In this document: positions 38,036 through 50,771 of the stretch, in pieces | How positions within the stretch are numbered: the first letter of the stretch is position 1 | Layout of the letters: each line of letters begins with the position of its first letter | Assembly: GCA_024529925.1 (NCBI GenBank) | Contig: JAFEUB010000314.1 | Coordinates: 157,001-221,000, forward strand | Length of the DNA stretch: 64,000 nt | Direction of reading: 5' to 3' | DNA from: Ophthalmolycus amberensis | Lineage: Eukaryota > Chordata > Actinopteri > Perciformes > Zoarcidae | Position numbers and translations under genes: made by a program | Notes under the pieces: model-generated | Databases searched by the model: none | What the model saw: only the letters and a program-made list of their open reading frames with translations | What the model was told of the DNA's origin: nothing

Positions 38036-38467
38036 GGTCATGGCAGGTCCTCTCATTAACCGTCAGGCTCTTTTTATTTCACTTTGCCTGTTTTATATCC
38101 TGATCGCCTCTCTGTCTCGCTCCCTCCTGAGGCCGACCATGTTGTTACATGTTGTTGTTGTTGTTGATAAAAAGGACACCTAAGAATCCTTGTAATCCCC
38201 ACTGGCCTCCACTGACCTATCGGATGCTAGGAATGAGTGGACAAGTGGAGTCGACGAAAGCAATTAGCACATCGAGGGGCTCATGTCGTTTTGGTTATCT
38301 AGTTAGAGCTCCATCTGCCAGGACAGAGGGCTCGTTTGTCTTTCAAAGACTATGTTACATGTATTTTTGTGTTTGTTTCTGCTCCAAAGACTGAAGAGTT
38401 TTCTTAATTTCTTCGTCGGCTATTGCCACGACCCTTGTTGAGGACTCTTGACTTATAGGGTTCACAG

Positions 38468-38545
38468 CAGCGATGGGAAGAAATACTCCGATCCTTAACT
38501 TAAATAAACACAAATCTAACAATTAAAGAAAACACAAGTCGAATT
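38468..38545. mobile_element. Terminal fragment of the same cagYGRTGG element family
   Basis: The sequence cagcgatgggaagaaatact followed by ccgatccttaactta resembles the left end of the element at 11809 and the commoner fish form cagtggtggaagaagtactc. No right end was found nearby, so this is a solo terminus. Confidence 0.45.
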
Positions 38546-41262
38546 CTTGATTCAAAACCCAACATGAAGGGCAGGTCCATCTGGCAACACTCACTCAGAT
38601 GTCAGCAGAAAGGAGTGATGTAGGTCGTTAAAGTAAGCTGATCAATAAAGTTAATAAAGCCTGGGAGAGGGTCAGGGTCACAAGATAGATCTGAAGGGTC
38701 ATGAGATGATTAATGGGGTAGAAAGAAGAAAAAGCTATGTTCTGTTACACAAAATAGGTTTCTTTTTTCTCTAATTGCCTCACAGTGTTGGATCATTTGA
38801 TCTCATTGAGCCTCGAACAGTAATTTAAATGGAACCATGTGAGAGGTTTAAAGGGGAAACGTCTCTTTATTGGAACTGCTCGCGACTCGTAGACATCTTA
38901 AACGTGACAAGAAGCCCCAAGTAACAAGCCATTGAAGGTTGGGAATCACTGGTTTAATGTTCATTTTTCAACGCTTTCTGAAGTTTTCATGTTTTGAGGA
39001 TCATGTTTGAATTCGGCTTCTATGTCACTGATGAACAGAAAAAACGACCCTTTAATTTTACAGTGAAAACTTATCTCAATGTGATCGTAATTAATCACAC
39101 GTATGAAAATACATGTTTGCAGAACATACGACTACAATACAACGCGCCTAAATCTTCACCGGCGCAGTAAATCACATGATTAGTGAGATGAAGATCACCA
39201 TGTGGAGTCGATGGCTTTAAGTTGATCGTAGTATCGGTTCAGTTGGAAGGTCCAGCTTTTGTTGAGTCAGCATTGTGTCAAAACCTGCAGCATGAAGATA
39301 AAAGCACACTCTGTGAAGATGCATGCACTACATAGGAGACTTGGAGGGTGTTAATATTTAATGCAAACAGGTATTTGTTTGCAATTCATTTTCACTTTGC
39401 CACTTGGCTCTTTTTTTTGTTCATCAGTGTCATGAAACGAGTGCTGTATTTCCCACCACTGGTTTGAAGATGGGGTTTTTCTTTCCATCGCCCTAGCTTG
39501 AGACACAACAACCACTCGCACACAAATAGACGTTCACATTGTTTGAAGTGGTGATCTTCTCTGTCTAATGGCCCATCGACTGCCTCGGCCTCCTTTCGTT
39601 TGCTCAGCACCCTCTCCCTCCTTTCTTTCGCGTGCTCTGATCCAACATCACAAGAAACCCCGTTGAAGCGATCCATATGGTGAGGTCATCATCGCTCTTG
39701 CTGCAGTGTCAGGCGGGCACACGATGAAGTGTTTCATCCTCACCCGTTGTGGAGTCGGCGCGCTCATCTGGCGGTGCACAAGCTTAATGGATGTTGTCAC
39801 ACAGGGCTACGGGCTATCGTTAGCATCTTTATCATCGCGGTTATCTTGCGGCGGATAGCCATCGCGGTGCGGGCCAATTTCAACAGCTGAGGCGCTGAAT
39901 AGCCTCCTGATCTTTTCACCAACAGGGTCACGCTGAACATAACTCTTCCGACTCCGGAAATCATTTCATACGCAGGAAATGAAAAACATATATCATCTAT
40001 CAAGCCTTGGCATCATTTTGGCATGCGTTTTTTTTTATTTGGGAACTGGAGCCCTGCTGTGTGTGTATTTAGAATAAACTGCACTCTCCATAATGCAGTC
40101 GTCACCTAAATATAGGTTGATGCTCGCACACAATGTAATCCTACGAAACATGCCAGTCAAAGTCATCTTATCAGCGCTGACATGCCATCCACACGGCACC
40201 TAATCCTGCGTGTGTGCTAATGGAAACTCCCCAAAGACAACAACAGCATTAGGATGGCTTAATGCCAAAAATACATACGCAGACACACACGCACACATAT
40301 ACCACCTCCAGTTCTGGTCGGAGAGGGATATTATTGAATGGAATCATGCTTTTTCTGCTCTTATCGGCCTTTCCACAGACGCCCTGTTTGCCCTGCAAGG
40401 AAAACAATGAGAGCACAAAGCCTTTTTGTTCAGACGAGTAACCAGCATTTACACCTCCACCGCCCACCGTACCCCCGAAAAAAAACAACCCACGCTGCAT
40501 TCACACCTCCCCAATGTTATCTCAGTGTTGTCCCACTTCAATTCCACACCCCCTCCGTCGCCCGCCTGCCCAAACTGCTTTTGGCAGCACGTCCATGGCA
40601 GCAGGTTTTTCTTTTTTCAGCACGATCAAGATGTGCTCAAGATTCCGCTTATCGTATCTTGATTGGGAGGCTGGGAGGGTGGGGGCGGGGGGAGTGATAG
40701 AGGCCTTGAGAGGGAGGAAAGAACGTAGCGGAAGACTTGAGTGTGGGGAGGGCTGCTCAATCTGCCCGTCATTATCAGCCGCTGTTAACATGGTGACTTC
40801 AGCAGGATGTCGAGAGAGAGATGGACGTGCTGATTATATGTGTTGTCTCCACTGTGTGAGCCCACGTGCACGCAGCTTAATAATATCGTCACACTTATTT
40901 TGCATGATTGATGACAAAAAAAAAAACATGCAAATATGCAATGTGATGTGTGTCTCCCATACACACACACCTAGTAAGCCTACTTTCTCATTACCACTGC
41001 CGTCGCCACCAGCACCATCAGCACCACCGCCGTCGGTTCCCACCGTCTGCGCCTTGCCTAACATGGACGCTGTCATTAAAAGATGATTAACTTCCCTCCG
41101 AGCGGGTATTACAAATCGTAATCTTCCACCATTGTAGAGACACACCATGCTAATATCAATCCAGCCTCACATACTGGGCGCACATTTACACCTTGAGTTA
41201 TAGAATTTAGAGATGACAATCTCTCATTAGTATATGGGAAACCTATACCTTCAGGGAGAAAG

Positions 41263-41283
41263 GTGTGTGTGTGTGTGTGTGTG
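41263..41283. repeat. (GT)n, about 20 bp
   Basis: Short gt array. Confidence 0.85.
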
Positions 41284-41967
41284 GTTATGGATGTTATTCA
41301 GCTGAAACATTAGCCTCAGACCACCAGATAAAGGGAGGTTGTGTGTATTCGTACATCTAGCCCCCCTCTTCATGAATATGGTAAATGTGTAAGCCCCGCC
41401 AATAGCCAGGATAAAGGGCCGTGTGTGAATAAACTTTCCATAATTACAAGCGATTAAATCACCACAACCAATCTGCTGCCATTCAGTCCCAGGGCTTGAA
41501 CACCCTCTCACACTGTATGTACAGTTCTCTGTATTGTCTCTTGGTTTAACAGTCTTCCATGGGCATGTTCTCAGTAAGGATGATGGTGATTGGTGTGTTC
41601 TTTCCTTTAATACTTTGGCCAGTCGAGCTTCTTTCTACTTTTGTCGTTGAGCATCCCCCGCCTCATCTTTCTCTTCCCTTTCTCCTTCCGTCTCAAATGT
41701 TCTGTCCCTGCCTCTGTTTCCATCCCCTCCACTTGTCCCGCTCCCTTCTCGCCTCCCGGTCTCGTTGCGGACCAATCAATCCCATATTCTATCTTTAATG
41801 TGCTCTATCATAATTTTCTCATTATAATCAGAGAGTGATTGGATTCTGGGGGTAAATGAGGGATTTCTGAGATGTAATTAGCAGACTAATAACTCCAAGT
41901 TCTGACATGCTGAAATAAGAGACGGATGGTGGGACTCTGAATCTCTCATCTGCGTGGATGAGTGGAA

Positions 41968-41986
41968 GGGGGGGGGGGGGGGGGGG
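41968..41986. repeat. G homopolymer, 19 bp
   Basis: Uninterrupted G run. Confidence 0.95.
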
Positions 41987-42532
41987 ATCAGCCTCTTCTG
42001 AAAGCTCTCAGAGCAGATGCATTCGTAGCAAGCCCAATATTATTTTGTGGTAGTGGGAGGAAGAGACGAGTGTGTGAGTGTGAGTGGATATATTTGTAGA
42101 ACAGCAGCACGTTTTGTGAGTGTTTGCGTTAAGTCTTCTTCTTGTAGAGTTTCTGCAAATGAAGCCGGGAGCAGACGTTATGTTGACCACTCGTCTGTTC
42201 TACCAAGTGTTATTTGCAGGAAACGCAAAGCTGTGTGGATTATGTTAAACCAATGTTTTTGGACCCTGACAACAGAGACTATAGGGGCACTATAGGTTCC
42301 GTCTATAACCATACAGAGCGGTGCACACCATTACTCAGGGTTGAAAAGCACCTGTTACAGTTGCATGTGTCCGTTGGCCTCAGGTGTGCGTGTCCCGGCC
42401 AGCGGAGCGCGTGATTAGCCAGCACTGTCCACCATCCATCTTAAGTGGTGGAGAGAAGGAGGGGGGAGAGGTTGACGACAGACCTGGCTGGCCTGGCCCC
42501 GGGATACAACTATGTCCCCATCCACCTACCAA

Positions 42533-42533
<1 letters not shown>

Positions 42534-42587
<54 letters not shown>
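42534..42587. repeat. (CA)n, 54 bp
   Basis: Uninterrupted ca array 235 bp before the CT array. Confidence 0.95.
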
Positions 42588-42588
<1 letters not shown>

Positions 42589-42815
42589 CAGCACCAAGCC
42601 TGCAGGTTAATGGCTTTGACTCCTGTCCACTCCATCTCTCTCTGTCTCCTGCTCTCTCGCTCCCTGTCATTTCTTTGTCCTAATCAAATGTTTGCGCTCT
42701 TCATCTTAATCTCTGTCTTCTTCACCTCCCTATATCCTCCTCCCCTTTTGTGCCTTTCCTTTCCATTTCTCCATTTGTTTCCTCCATTACCTTTCCATCT
42801 CCTCATTACCTCACT

Positions 42816-42923
<108 letters not shown>

Positions 42924-44181
42924 TACTGGGGGAGTGTGTTGCATATGTATGAGGGACGTGACAAAGTGCTGCCCTCAGCGCAAAGACAGCCAGGCTTCCA
43001 GAGAGTCACCTCATACAAGTTCTGTATGAGGTGGAGAAAAAAGACTAGCAGAGGATAGAGGGATGGGGAAGCAAGGAAGGAAACAGGAAAGGTTTAGTTA
43101 AGACAGTTGAATGTGATGTTACTTTACACTTTGTGTTGTTCTCATGAATGAGGACATGATCTCTGTGGTTTTGCTAGTTTGAATGAATGTAAAGTTAGTT
43201 ACTATCATACAGCTGTTGCATGATTTAAAAAATATTACAAAAAATAGAATGCTTCCTGTACGAAGCAAACCGATTAAGAAATGCTAATTAAATTAAATTT
43301 GACCTTTTATTTTTTTTGTGATACATTATCTCATTACATGAGATCAAAATAAATGTAAATTAATTATGTGCTCTTTGCTGTATGCTACATTCACATACAG
43401 CACAATAACATTCGGTCCAGAGTGTGTGGTACGAAAGTCAAATACCTGCAAATCTTGCATGATTACTTGCATCAATGCAAGATTGGAATGTTCTTTAAAT
43501 GCAAACTCAGCGTCAGCCCGCTGTCATCTACATAGCAGACCTGTCACAAGGGTGCCAGGGTTTGGGGGGAGAGAGGGAGGGAAATAGAGCATAAAACAGG
43601 TGTTTGTGTTGTGAAAGGGGGAGAAAGAAAACAGGAACGACAAAAAGTGAGTGAGGAGGCATAATAAGAGAGCAGTAAACGGTTATAAGAGTTCCCTCCT
43701 CTGGCTCATTCATATGTTTAACTTTTTTCTTAGTTATGTGAAATGTTTAAAGTTCTCAATGTAGTTTCCTTTGGCAGTGTTTACTAGTGAGAGTCAGTAT
43801 CTGACAGGTCTAAAGTTATGATTGTCTTAAATTTATTTTAAACTGGTGTACAAAAGGTCTACAAAGGTAGTGAATATACTCATATTTGGGCCAAACCGCT
43901 CCTACCACGTTGTGAAAGTTAAACTTAACTGGTGAGTTGGTTAAAGTTAAAGGCACTGTACTGACACTTGAATGAAAAGAGACAGAAGAAGAGAACGGTA
44001 CAAAGAGCATTGGACCACACTTGGGAAGTGCTAGAACACCGCAGGTTGAAGAGGAAATTCTGATAGAAAGAATAGAAGAGAAGCAACGAATGTGTGGAGA
44101 ACGAGGAGACAAATCGTGAGGAGACAGACGGAGCGGCCGTCGTCCCTCTCGTCATCTCCAGCGATGCGCTTCTTTCGGCCA

Positions 44182-44194
44182 GTTGCCAGGCAAC
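44182..44194. promoter_or_regulatory. RFX X-box motif (perfect consensus, 1-bp spacer)
   Basis: gttgccaggcaac has the same perfect 6-bp arms as the motif at 13192, separated by one base. The surrounding 44120-44240 is moderately rich in CpG. Confidence 0.5.
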
Positions 44195-44272
44195 AGTGTG
44201 CTTGCCGGGGATGAATATATCGCTCTCCGGTCACAGCGAGGAATCGGGGGGGTAGCCAATGTCACACAGCCT

Positions 44273-44288
44273 CCCCCCCCCCCCCCCC
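44273..44288. repeat. C homopolymer, 16 bp
   Basis: A C run followed by accccaacacac. Confidence 0.9.
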
Positions 44289-44369
44289 ACCCCAACACAC
44301 ACACACACAAGGTCAATAAGAGGGGACTCATCTCTTACTGATGGGAGAACAGAGAAAACAGAATGGCAG

Positions 44370-44430
44370 TGTGTGTGTGTGTGTGTGTGCGTGTGTGTGT
44401 GTGCGTGCGCGCGCGTGCGTGCGTGCGTGT
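44370..44430. repeat. (TG)n with (CG)-rich segment
   Basis: Alternating purine-pyrimidine throughout: tg repeats, then tgcgcgcgcgtgcgtgcgtg. Such tracts are the classic sequence type for left-handed Z-DNA. Confidence 0.9.
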
Positions 44431-44489
44431 CAAGAATTAGTCGCCTCACAGGCTTCACCTGAGTGGTACACAATCGCTGGCCCATTGGA

Positions 44490-44773
44490 GCACACACACA
44501 GAGACACACACACAGAGACACACACACAGAGACACACACACAGAGACACACACACAGAGACACACACACAGAGACACACACACAGTGACACACACACAGA
44601 GACACACACACAGAGACACACACACAGAGACGCACACACACAGACGCACACACACAGAGGCACACACACAGAGACACACACACACAGACACACACACAGA
44701 GGCACACACACAGAGGCACACACACACAGACACACACACAGAGGCACACACACACAGACACACACACAGAGGC
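44490..44773. repeat. Period-14 minisatellite (cacacacacagaga)n
   Basis: About 20 units of cacacacacagaga run up to the LINE tail. Variant units (gtga, gacg, gagg for gaga, and two-base length changes) become frequent in the second half. Open frames across it read as His-Thr-rich or Cys-Val-rich repeats and are not genes. Confidence 0.95.
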
Positions 44774-45720
44774 GAGGCAATTTTATCTATAGAACAGCAT
44801 TCAGATACAAGGCAATTCAAATGCTTTACAGAAATGACGGTAAGAAAACATTAAAATTGCATTTAAAATACAATAAAAACGAAAGGCGAGAACAAGCAAA
44901 TAAATAGTTAAAGATTAGGATGAAATTGCATTTTAAATAGCAATAAAAACGAAGAGCGAAAGCAAGCAAATAAGTAGTTAGAGATAAAAAATAAAAACAA
45001 GTTATGTAATCTAGTTTATTGGAAAGCTGCAGTAAACAATAATGTTGCAAGACTGATTTAAATGAGTTTGAGCATGTCTCAGATGGTCAGGGAGCTCGTT
45101 CCACAGGTGGGGAGCAAAGAAGCTGAGCGCTGCCTCAACCCGCTTGGTTTTGACCCAGTAAAGCTGTCCCAGATGACCCGAGTGGTCTGGATGCTTTCCA
45201 TACAAGTAAACCAGAGTTGTATTTAAGTCCGAGACCATTTAGTGCTTTACAGACGAGTGTTAGAAATATAAAATCTACTCTATTACACACAGGAGGCCAA
45301 TGCAGTGGTACAAGAGCCGGTGTAATGTCTTGGTGTTTGTAAGGACTCTGGCAGCAGCATCCTGGACGAGCTGCAGCTGTCTGATTAAATATATACATAG
45401 ATTTGTTTCTTGCCTCGTGAAGGCACCATTGCGATAGTCTCGCCTGCTAAAGACAAACGCACAAACCACTTTTTCTGAATCTTGTCTAGGTTAACTGTTG
45501 CTATGTTTTTAAGATGGTAGTGGGCTGATTTTGCGATCGTCTTTATGTTGCTGTTAAAATGTAGGTCCGAGTCAATGACTGCACTAAAACTTTTGGCTTG
45601 ACTTGAAGATTTTAGTGTCGTGGATTGGAGGCGCGCACTGACTTTTGCAGACATGCACACAGTCCATGTAGCCAAGTACAAGAATGTGGCCGTTAAGGTC
45701 AGACAGTGAGTTAGTATTTG
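44774..45720 (-). mobile_element. Decayed 3' fragment of a LINE retrotransposon (reverse transcriptase C-terminus)
   Basis: On the minus strand three reading frames together resemble the C-terminal part of a non-LTR retrotransposon polyprotein of the L2/CR1/Rex type. Reading from high to low coordinates: DSDLHFNSNIKTIAKSAHYHLKN (as DSDLHFNSNI then AHYHLKNIA) at about 45570-45480, FVFSRRDYRNGAF near 45460, RQLQLVQDAAARVLTNTKT near 45385-45330, DITPALVPLHWPPVCNRVDF near 45330-45270, CKALNGLGLKY near 45250, and FAPHLWNELPDHLRHAQT near 45120-45060. The order matches the family, but the frame changes at least three times, so it cannot encode an enzyme. The 3' tail at 44774-44840 (minus strand, gtaaagcatttgaattgcct then gataaaattgcc) resembles the common LINE tail of fish. 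The 5' part, including endonuclease and most of the RT, is absent. The clade is uncertain; the LINE identity is firm. Confidence 0.9.
44853..44985 (-). repeat. Tandem duplication in the LINE 3' untranslated region
   Basis: Two imperfect copies (44853-44914 and 44922-44985) share, on the + strand, aaattgcattt, caataaaaacga, gcaagcaaataa and tagttaragat. The period is about 70 bp. They lie between the RT remnant and the tail motif. Confidence 0.8.
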
Positions 45721-45727
45721 GCACTTC

Positions 45728-45728
45728 T

Positions 45729-45774
<46 letters not shown>
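45728..45774. repeat. (TG)n, 47 bp
   Basis: tg array with one ta near its start. It abuts the truncated 5' end of the LINE fragment. Confidence 0.95.
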
Positions 45775-45780
<6 letters not shown>

Positions 45781-45942
45781 CCACCGTGTCATGCTGTGTG
45801 CATGAATAAGTGAATGTCTGTGCATCCCGCCGCGTGTGAGCCCACCTGCCCGCCTTTTGCTCCCTCCCACTCCCCAAGCAAACGCCTTGACAGAGACCCA
45901 CCACTGTTTACACCTGCAGCTCATGGTAATGCTACCATTGAT

Positions 45943-45990
<48 letters not shown>
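45943..45990. repeat. (CA)n, 48 bp
   Basis: Uninterrupted ca array. Confidence 0.95.
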
Positions 45991-45992
<2 letters not shown>

Positions 45993-47068
45993 AACATCCG
46001 CAGTGGGAGTCGAGGAAAAAAGACCTCAAGTTGCTGCAAGATGAGGGTTAGAGTATAAGGAAACATCAGAGGGCATCTGACAGTCCTTCATAAGTACAGA
46101 AGTATTTCAATTCAGTTTAATTTAATCACTAATTCATTTAATATCACAATGCAAATTAATTTTCCATTGAAAATGTCTGTATATGAACTCATTTGGAGAT
46201 TCCATGGGGCTCATTAGTGCAGGTTTGATCCTATTTCAGTAATGTTTGTTAAAAACTGCAGTGCTCAGCTGTTTTGGAAAGAATCAAGCTATGTACAATA
46301 ATCAGTTTTGGACTTTTAAACATTTACACTAAGCCCCTAATGTGGTTTAGTTTTAACATATAAGAAATGTCTTTAACATCTGTATAGATGAATTCAAAAC
46401 GTATGAACATGCAAATATTTCAAAAGTTGACCTGCTGGACACGAGATGTCTGCCGGAGACTTCAAGTTTCCATAACTCCATATTTGACCAGAATTGGCTG
46501 TGATGTCACACAATCCTGCTCATCAGTAGATGTGTTGAAAGGTTTGAGGTGAGCACGGAGAAACTTTCCTCCTTCAGCGGATGCTTGGGGCAAAAACAAA
46601 CACCCAAGTGAAGTAGCACGAAGCAAAACACATTTTTGACATTGTGGATGACGACTTTAGATTATATGTTGAGATTTTAAAATATATTTACACCCTGCTT
46701 CTCACCCATTTATTTTCTTTCTTGTATAAAGCTAGAACTGTGATAGTAGCATGAATGAAACCCAGAAGGAAAATGCACAAGGCAACAGTGAGCTGTTGTC
46801 CTGAAAAAGAATGCTCTGTTCCTCTGCAGTTCCCAGTCATCTACCAATGTGTCAGATTTCTCTCAACTGTGATTTTTAATCATCTTTATTTTTTGAATGC
46901 TGAAATGCTTAATTTTCCCCCTCAAGTTCCATACATTCATTGCCATCTGAGCTATGTGACAGATGAATGGGTAAACCGACAAAAACAATCGAACTAAACC
47001 AAACGAAATGTGTGCAGCTGCTTGATTTCACTTCCGTGCCCCTGCTTCGTGTCTGCTGTCGCATGTTA

Positions 47069-47135
47069 CCCCCCCGTCCCCCCCCCCCCCCGTCCCCCGT
47101 CCCCCGTCCCCCGTCCCCCGTCCCCCGTCCCCGTC
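47069..47135. repeat. C-rich minisatellite (CCCCCGT)n
   Basis: A C run and then about six 7-bp units cccccgt, the last one a base short. The opposite strand reads acggggg repeated, a pattern able to form G-quadruplexes. Confidence 0.95.
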
Positions 47136-48962
47136 GCATGTACCTGCCTGGGCCCTCCCTGTGTCTCGTTGTCCTGTCGGTGTCTAGTGGCAGTAGAAAC
47201 AGGCAGCACTCTGCTATGGCTGCCTGCTCTGCTTCAGAGCAATGGTGCGATCACAATAACGCCATAATGCTGCTCTGATGAGGTGTCACTCAAACACCTC
47301 GCTGCCGGAAAAGAAGATGACAGGCGAGAGGTAGTTTTATAATCTGAGCGTGTGTGTGTTTCTTTCCCTCCAGTTTATGCTAATTTACAACTTAGTACGT
47401 CTGTTCTGTGCTATCAGCTGACCTGGAGTGTGCTGCAATATTGCTTGCGGTGTTGCAAGTGTGAAGAATACAAGTGTCTTGAGAGAGAGACAGAAGGAGT
47501 ATCGGTGTGTGTAGTTGTGTGTAGGTAAACACATCTTGTGTGTGTGTGTGTGTTTGTGTGCCATTAATTTAGCAGAGCTGGTGAAGCGCCCAGGCAGGCC
47601 AGTCTGTTAGTGTAGCCGCTCTGCCACTACTTATTAATCAACCTGGCAGACAGACAGCGGTGGCGCTGCCCCTCTGCCTGCCAAATAGGGAGCTGGCCTC
47701 ACTCTGATAACTTTCAACACTCTACACCCACTGCTGCGAGGCAGCCAAATCAGGAGCAACTGTGGCTGAGATAAGTCTAATAGTCTGATGCTGTGGGAGG
47801 GCGATAGACTGCGGCTCGCCGAACAAGCCGATGGCGTCGGTTGGAGCTGCGGGGTGGGGGTTAAGAAGAAGAAAGCAAGAGGTTGTGAGGAAGCGAGTAG
47901 AAGAAAACAGACGAACTGTCAGCTTCTTTTTCTAGTTCTCCCACACGTGCCGGGTTTCTTGGACCAACCCTGACGCAGGAAGTGTCCACGCGCTAATAGC
48001 AGGTTGGCTGAAAGTCGGTGCACATTCAAAGCGGTGCAGTTTCTCTGCCAGCAGAAAATGTGATGCTTATTTATCTTCATTCATGTGGTCGTCCAGCAGA
48101 AGCAATGCCACTGCCAATCTTTGCTGGCAAAACTTCTAACGGGTAAAAAAGCAAAAAAAAAAAAAGCAAATTGATCGGCCCAAACTGTGACTTTGGATGG
48201 TTCAGAAGATGTAATCCCTCTGCTCTGTGCTCAAGTGTAAATAATTGTCAGAAACCTTGAGTGCAGCCGAGTGGAATCTGAAAGTTCTTTTTTTAATTTT
48301 GGTTCTTTAATGGTCTGCTAAACTTAAAGACTTCATAGCTCCGGTTTTTGATGGTGATTTTAAAATCATCTGAATAATAGACATTTCTGGTGTCCTGAAC
48401 CATAACATAAAGAAAATGCGACACAGTAAAGAGTTTCCAAGTTCCCTTGCATCTATTTATATTGTTGTATGAATTATTCATCAAGGCTCTGCACTTCTTT
48501 CATATCGGTCTTTCTGTAGATTCAAGGTACACACACGAACATATTGACTTTGACTGCTCTTTTTCTCTCTCGCGTGCTTTTTGACAACACAATCTGCACA
48601 CATTTCTCTGACTATCCATCTTATTTTTGACATATCTCCACTCCATCAGCTCTCTCTAACGCAGACGTACTGTAAGCCTCATACTCTAGATATTTGTACC
48701 AGCTTGAGCCACTGTTTTGCAATGGGAAGAGTGATGACACTGACACAGTTGAGGTACCCACCGCTCAGGTTTTACTTCAAATAATGAACCTAAACCCTGT
48801 TTGCTCCTGACCCTCCATGCATATAAGATCACAGGAGATCGAGAAGCATAAACACGAGGGAGGCATCTGGGAGTTTCCAGAGATATCATCAAACCCTGAT
48901 CGCGCCGGCTGCACTGTGATTTTGGCGGCATAATTGAAGCAGGGGGCGGCTCCTCTGGTTGC

Positions 48963-49400
48963 ATAGAAGTCTATGAGAAAATGACCCGACTTCTCTCTTG
49001 ATTTATTCCCTCAGTAAACATGAGTTTATGATCTCTAGTTTCAAGTTTTCTTTTCATTTAGTAAGTCATGGTCCATTTAGAGTAGAATAGACAATAAAGC
49101 AAGCTTTAGGGCGTGGTTACAAAGTGATTGACAGCTGGCTACCACTGCATTGTCCGGTGGTGGAGTTGTCTGTGTTTTCGTCTGAGAACTTTAACCCTTT
49201 CACATTTTGGCTGCCTAAAAATGTCTTATTCAGCGTTCAGTTGTACTGAGCTCCTCTCGTGTCACTTCTGGTTGCAAAAAAACTAAAACCAAGATGGCGA
49301 TGACCAAATTGCCAAACTCGAGGCTTCACAGTCCACACACCAATAAGGTGATGCCATGAGGACTACATCCACTTATACAGTCTTTTAGCATGATGAAGTG
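48963..49400. repeat. Interspersed repeat (about 440 bp)
   Basis: The segments agaagtctatgagaaaatga, cagtaaacatgagtttatga, gtgattgacagctggctacc, cattttggctgcctaaaaat, gtactgagctcctctcgtgt, ccaagatggcgatgaccaaa and gactacatccacttatacag occur in the order I recall from a repeat frequent in fish genomes. The copy is fairly complete. It has no open frame of note. Confidence 0.65.
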
Positions 49401-50186
49401 AACCGATAGCTTGAAACTGAAGGATCTGATGTTAGACCTTTTCTTTTCTGCTTATTAAAAAAACAGACCTCATGTTGAAGATTTAAATAAGAGAAGTGGA
49501 CTGACTTTTTTTCTCTACGTTGCTGAAAAATAAAAGGTGTTTGTGCGCAGCCTTTGTGCTTGGTGTCGGGTATCTAGCTCAAATTCCTTAATACCTTTGG
49601 TCAGGACAATACCTGGCTGGCACACCAGAAAGTAAAAGCAATAATACAGACTGTCACAATCCATTACAAAACAATGAGGAAAAAGGAAAACTACTATTAT
49701 ATGAAATGTAACAAAAAAAGTGGAAGTCCAAAGAACTTTTTGGGCATATGGGTCTGTTAGCGGCTTTAATTAGAATCTTAGAATCTTTATCCAAGTTCTC
49801 TTAATACATCCGTCCTGTAGGTGTGAGTCTAACACAATGTAAAAGCATCCCAGATATGTCACCAATTAGAGCAACATCGTTCTCTTTTTCTGCTGAATTT
49901 CATGCTTTTCAAGTATTTGAGACATTGTTTTTACAAAGGCGTCTTCCCTTTTACTGAAAGCGTTCTTTCTGCCTCATGAATTGCGTTTTTCCTTGACACT
50001 GAACACAGCACGTCATTTATACAGCGAGTACTTGTGTTGCAGCTGATGTTTAGGCGGCCTTACAGCTGAGTCTGCCTCAGAGATCAGAAGAAGGGGACGA
50101 TGGGCGGCGAGATTAAAAAAAGAGGAGAGGGGATGAAAAGTAATCTACAGTCTCTGAAACACCACCGCACTGTATACAGTTCTGGG

Positions 50187-50222
50187 ACACACACAAACAC
50201 ACACACACACACACACACACAC
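50187..50222. repeat. (AC)n, interrupted
   Basis: ac array with one aa. Confidence 0.9.
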
Positions 50223-50771
50223 GCTAAGCTCCATTAATGCATGAGCTTGTCCGGGCACAGCTGGCTGAATTGGAGAGAAGAAAGGCAGCGAGGGACAGAT
50301 GCACTAGATAACAGTGGTGGAAAATTGCAGGAATAGATACGCACTGCCAATCAAGGTGCACTGCTCACTGCTACCTGACAGGTGCTTCCTCTTTGTGCCT
50401 GCTCGCCCGGCTGATTGTTCAGTTCTTTCCATTGTTGTCTGCCCGGCGTTGAGGACACGAAGACGCTTTTATTAGCTTTTTCCTTGAATCTTCTGCTGAT
50501 GAGTTCCATTGCTGCCCCTGGCAACCACCCAGTTCTTGTGATAACTGGGATGCTATCACACAGCATCGTACATATAGCTTTCTCACATCTACGGACACGG
50601 GGGACGTCATTTAGCAACATAACGCATGAAGTGCAATGTTCAGAAGCAGTGCGGTTGGTCATTTCAAAGCTACGCTGGGGTGTAAATGCATGCAAAGCCC
50701 TGGTCTGCTGACAGCACAGCTGATCAAAGAATATAAATGTTTATACAAGGTTAATAATAGACTGATATTAT

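Noticed and set aside
44231..44907. Cys-Val and His-Thr repeat proteins of up to 188 codons
   Set aside because: They are translations of the CA/GA minisatellite and TG arrays.
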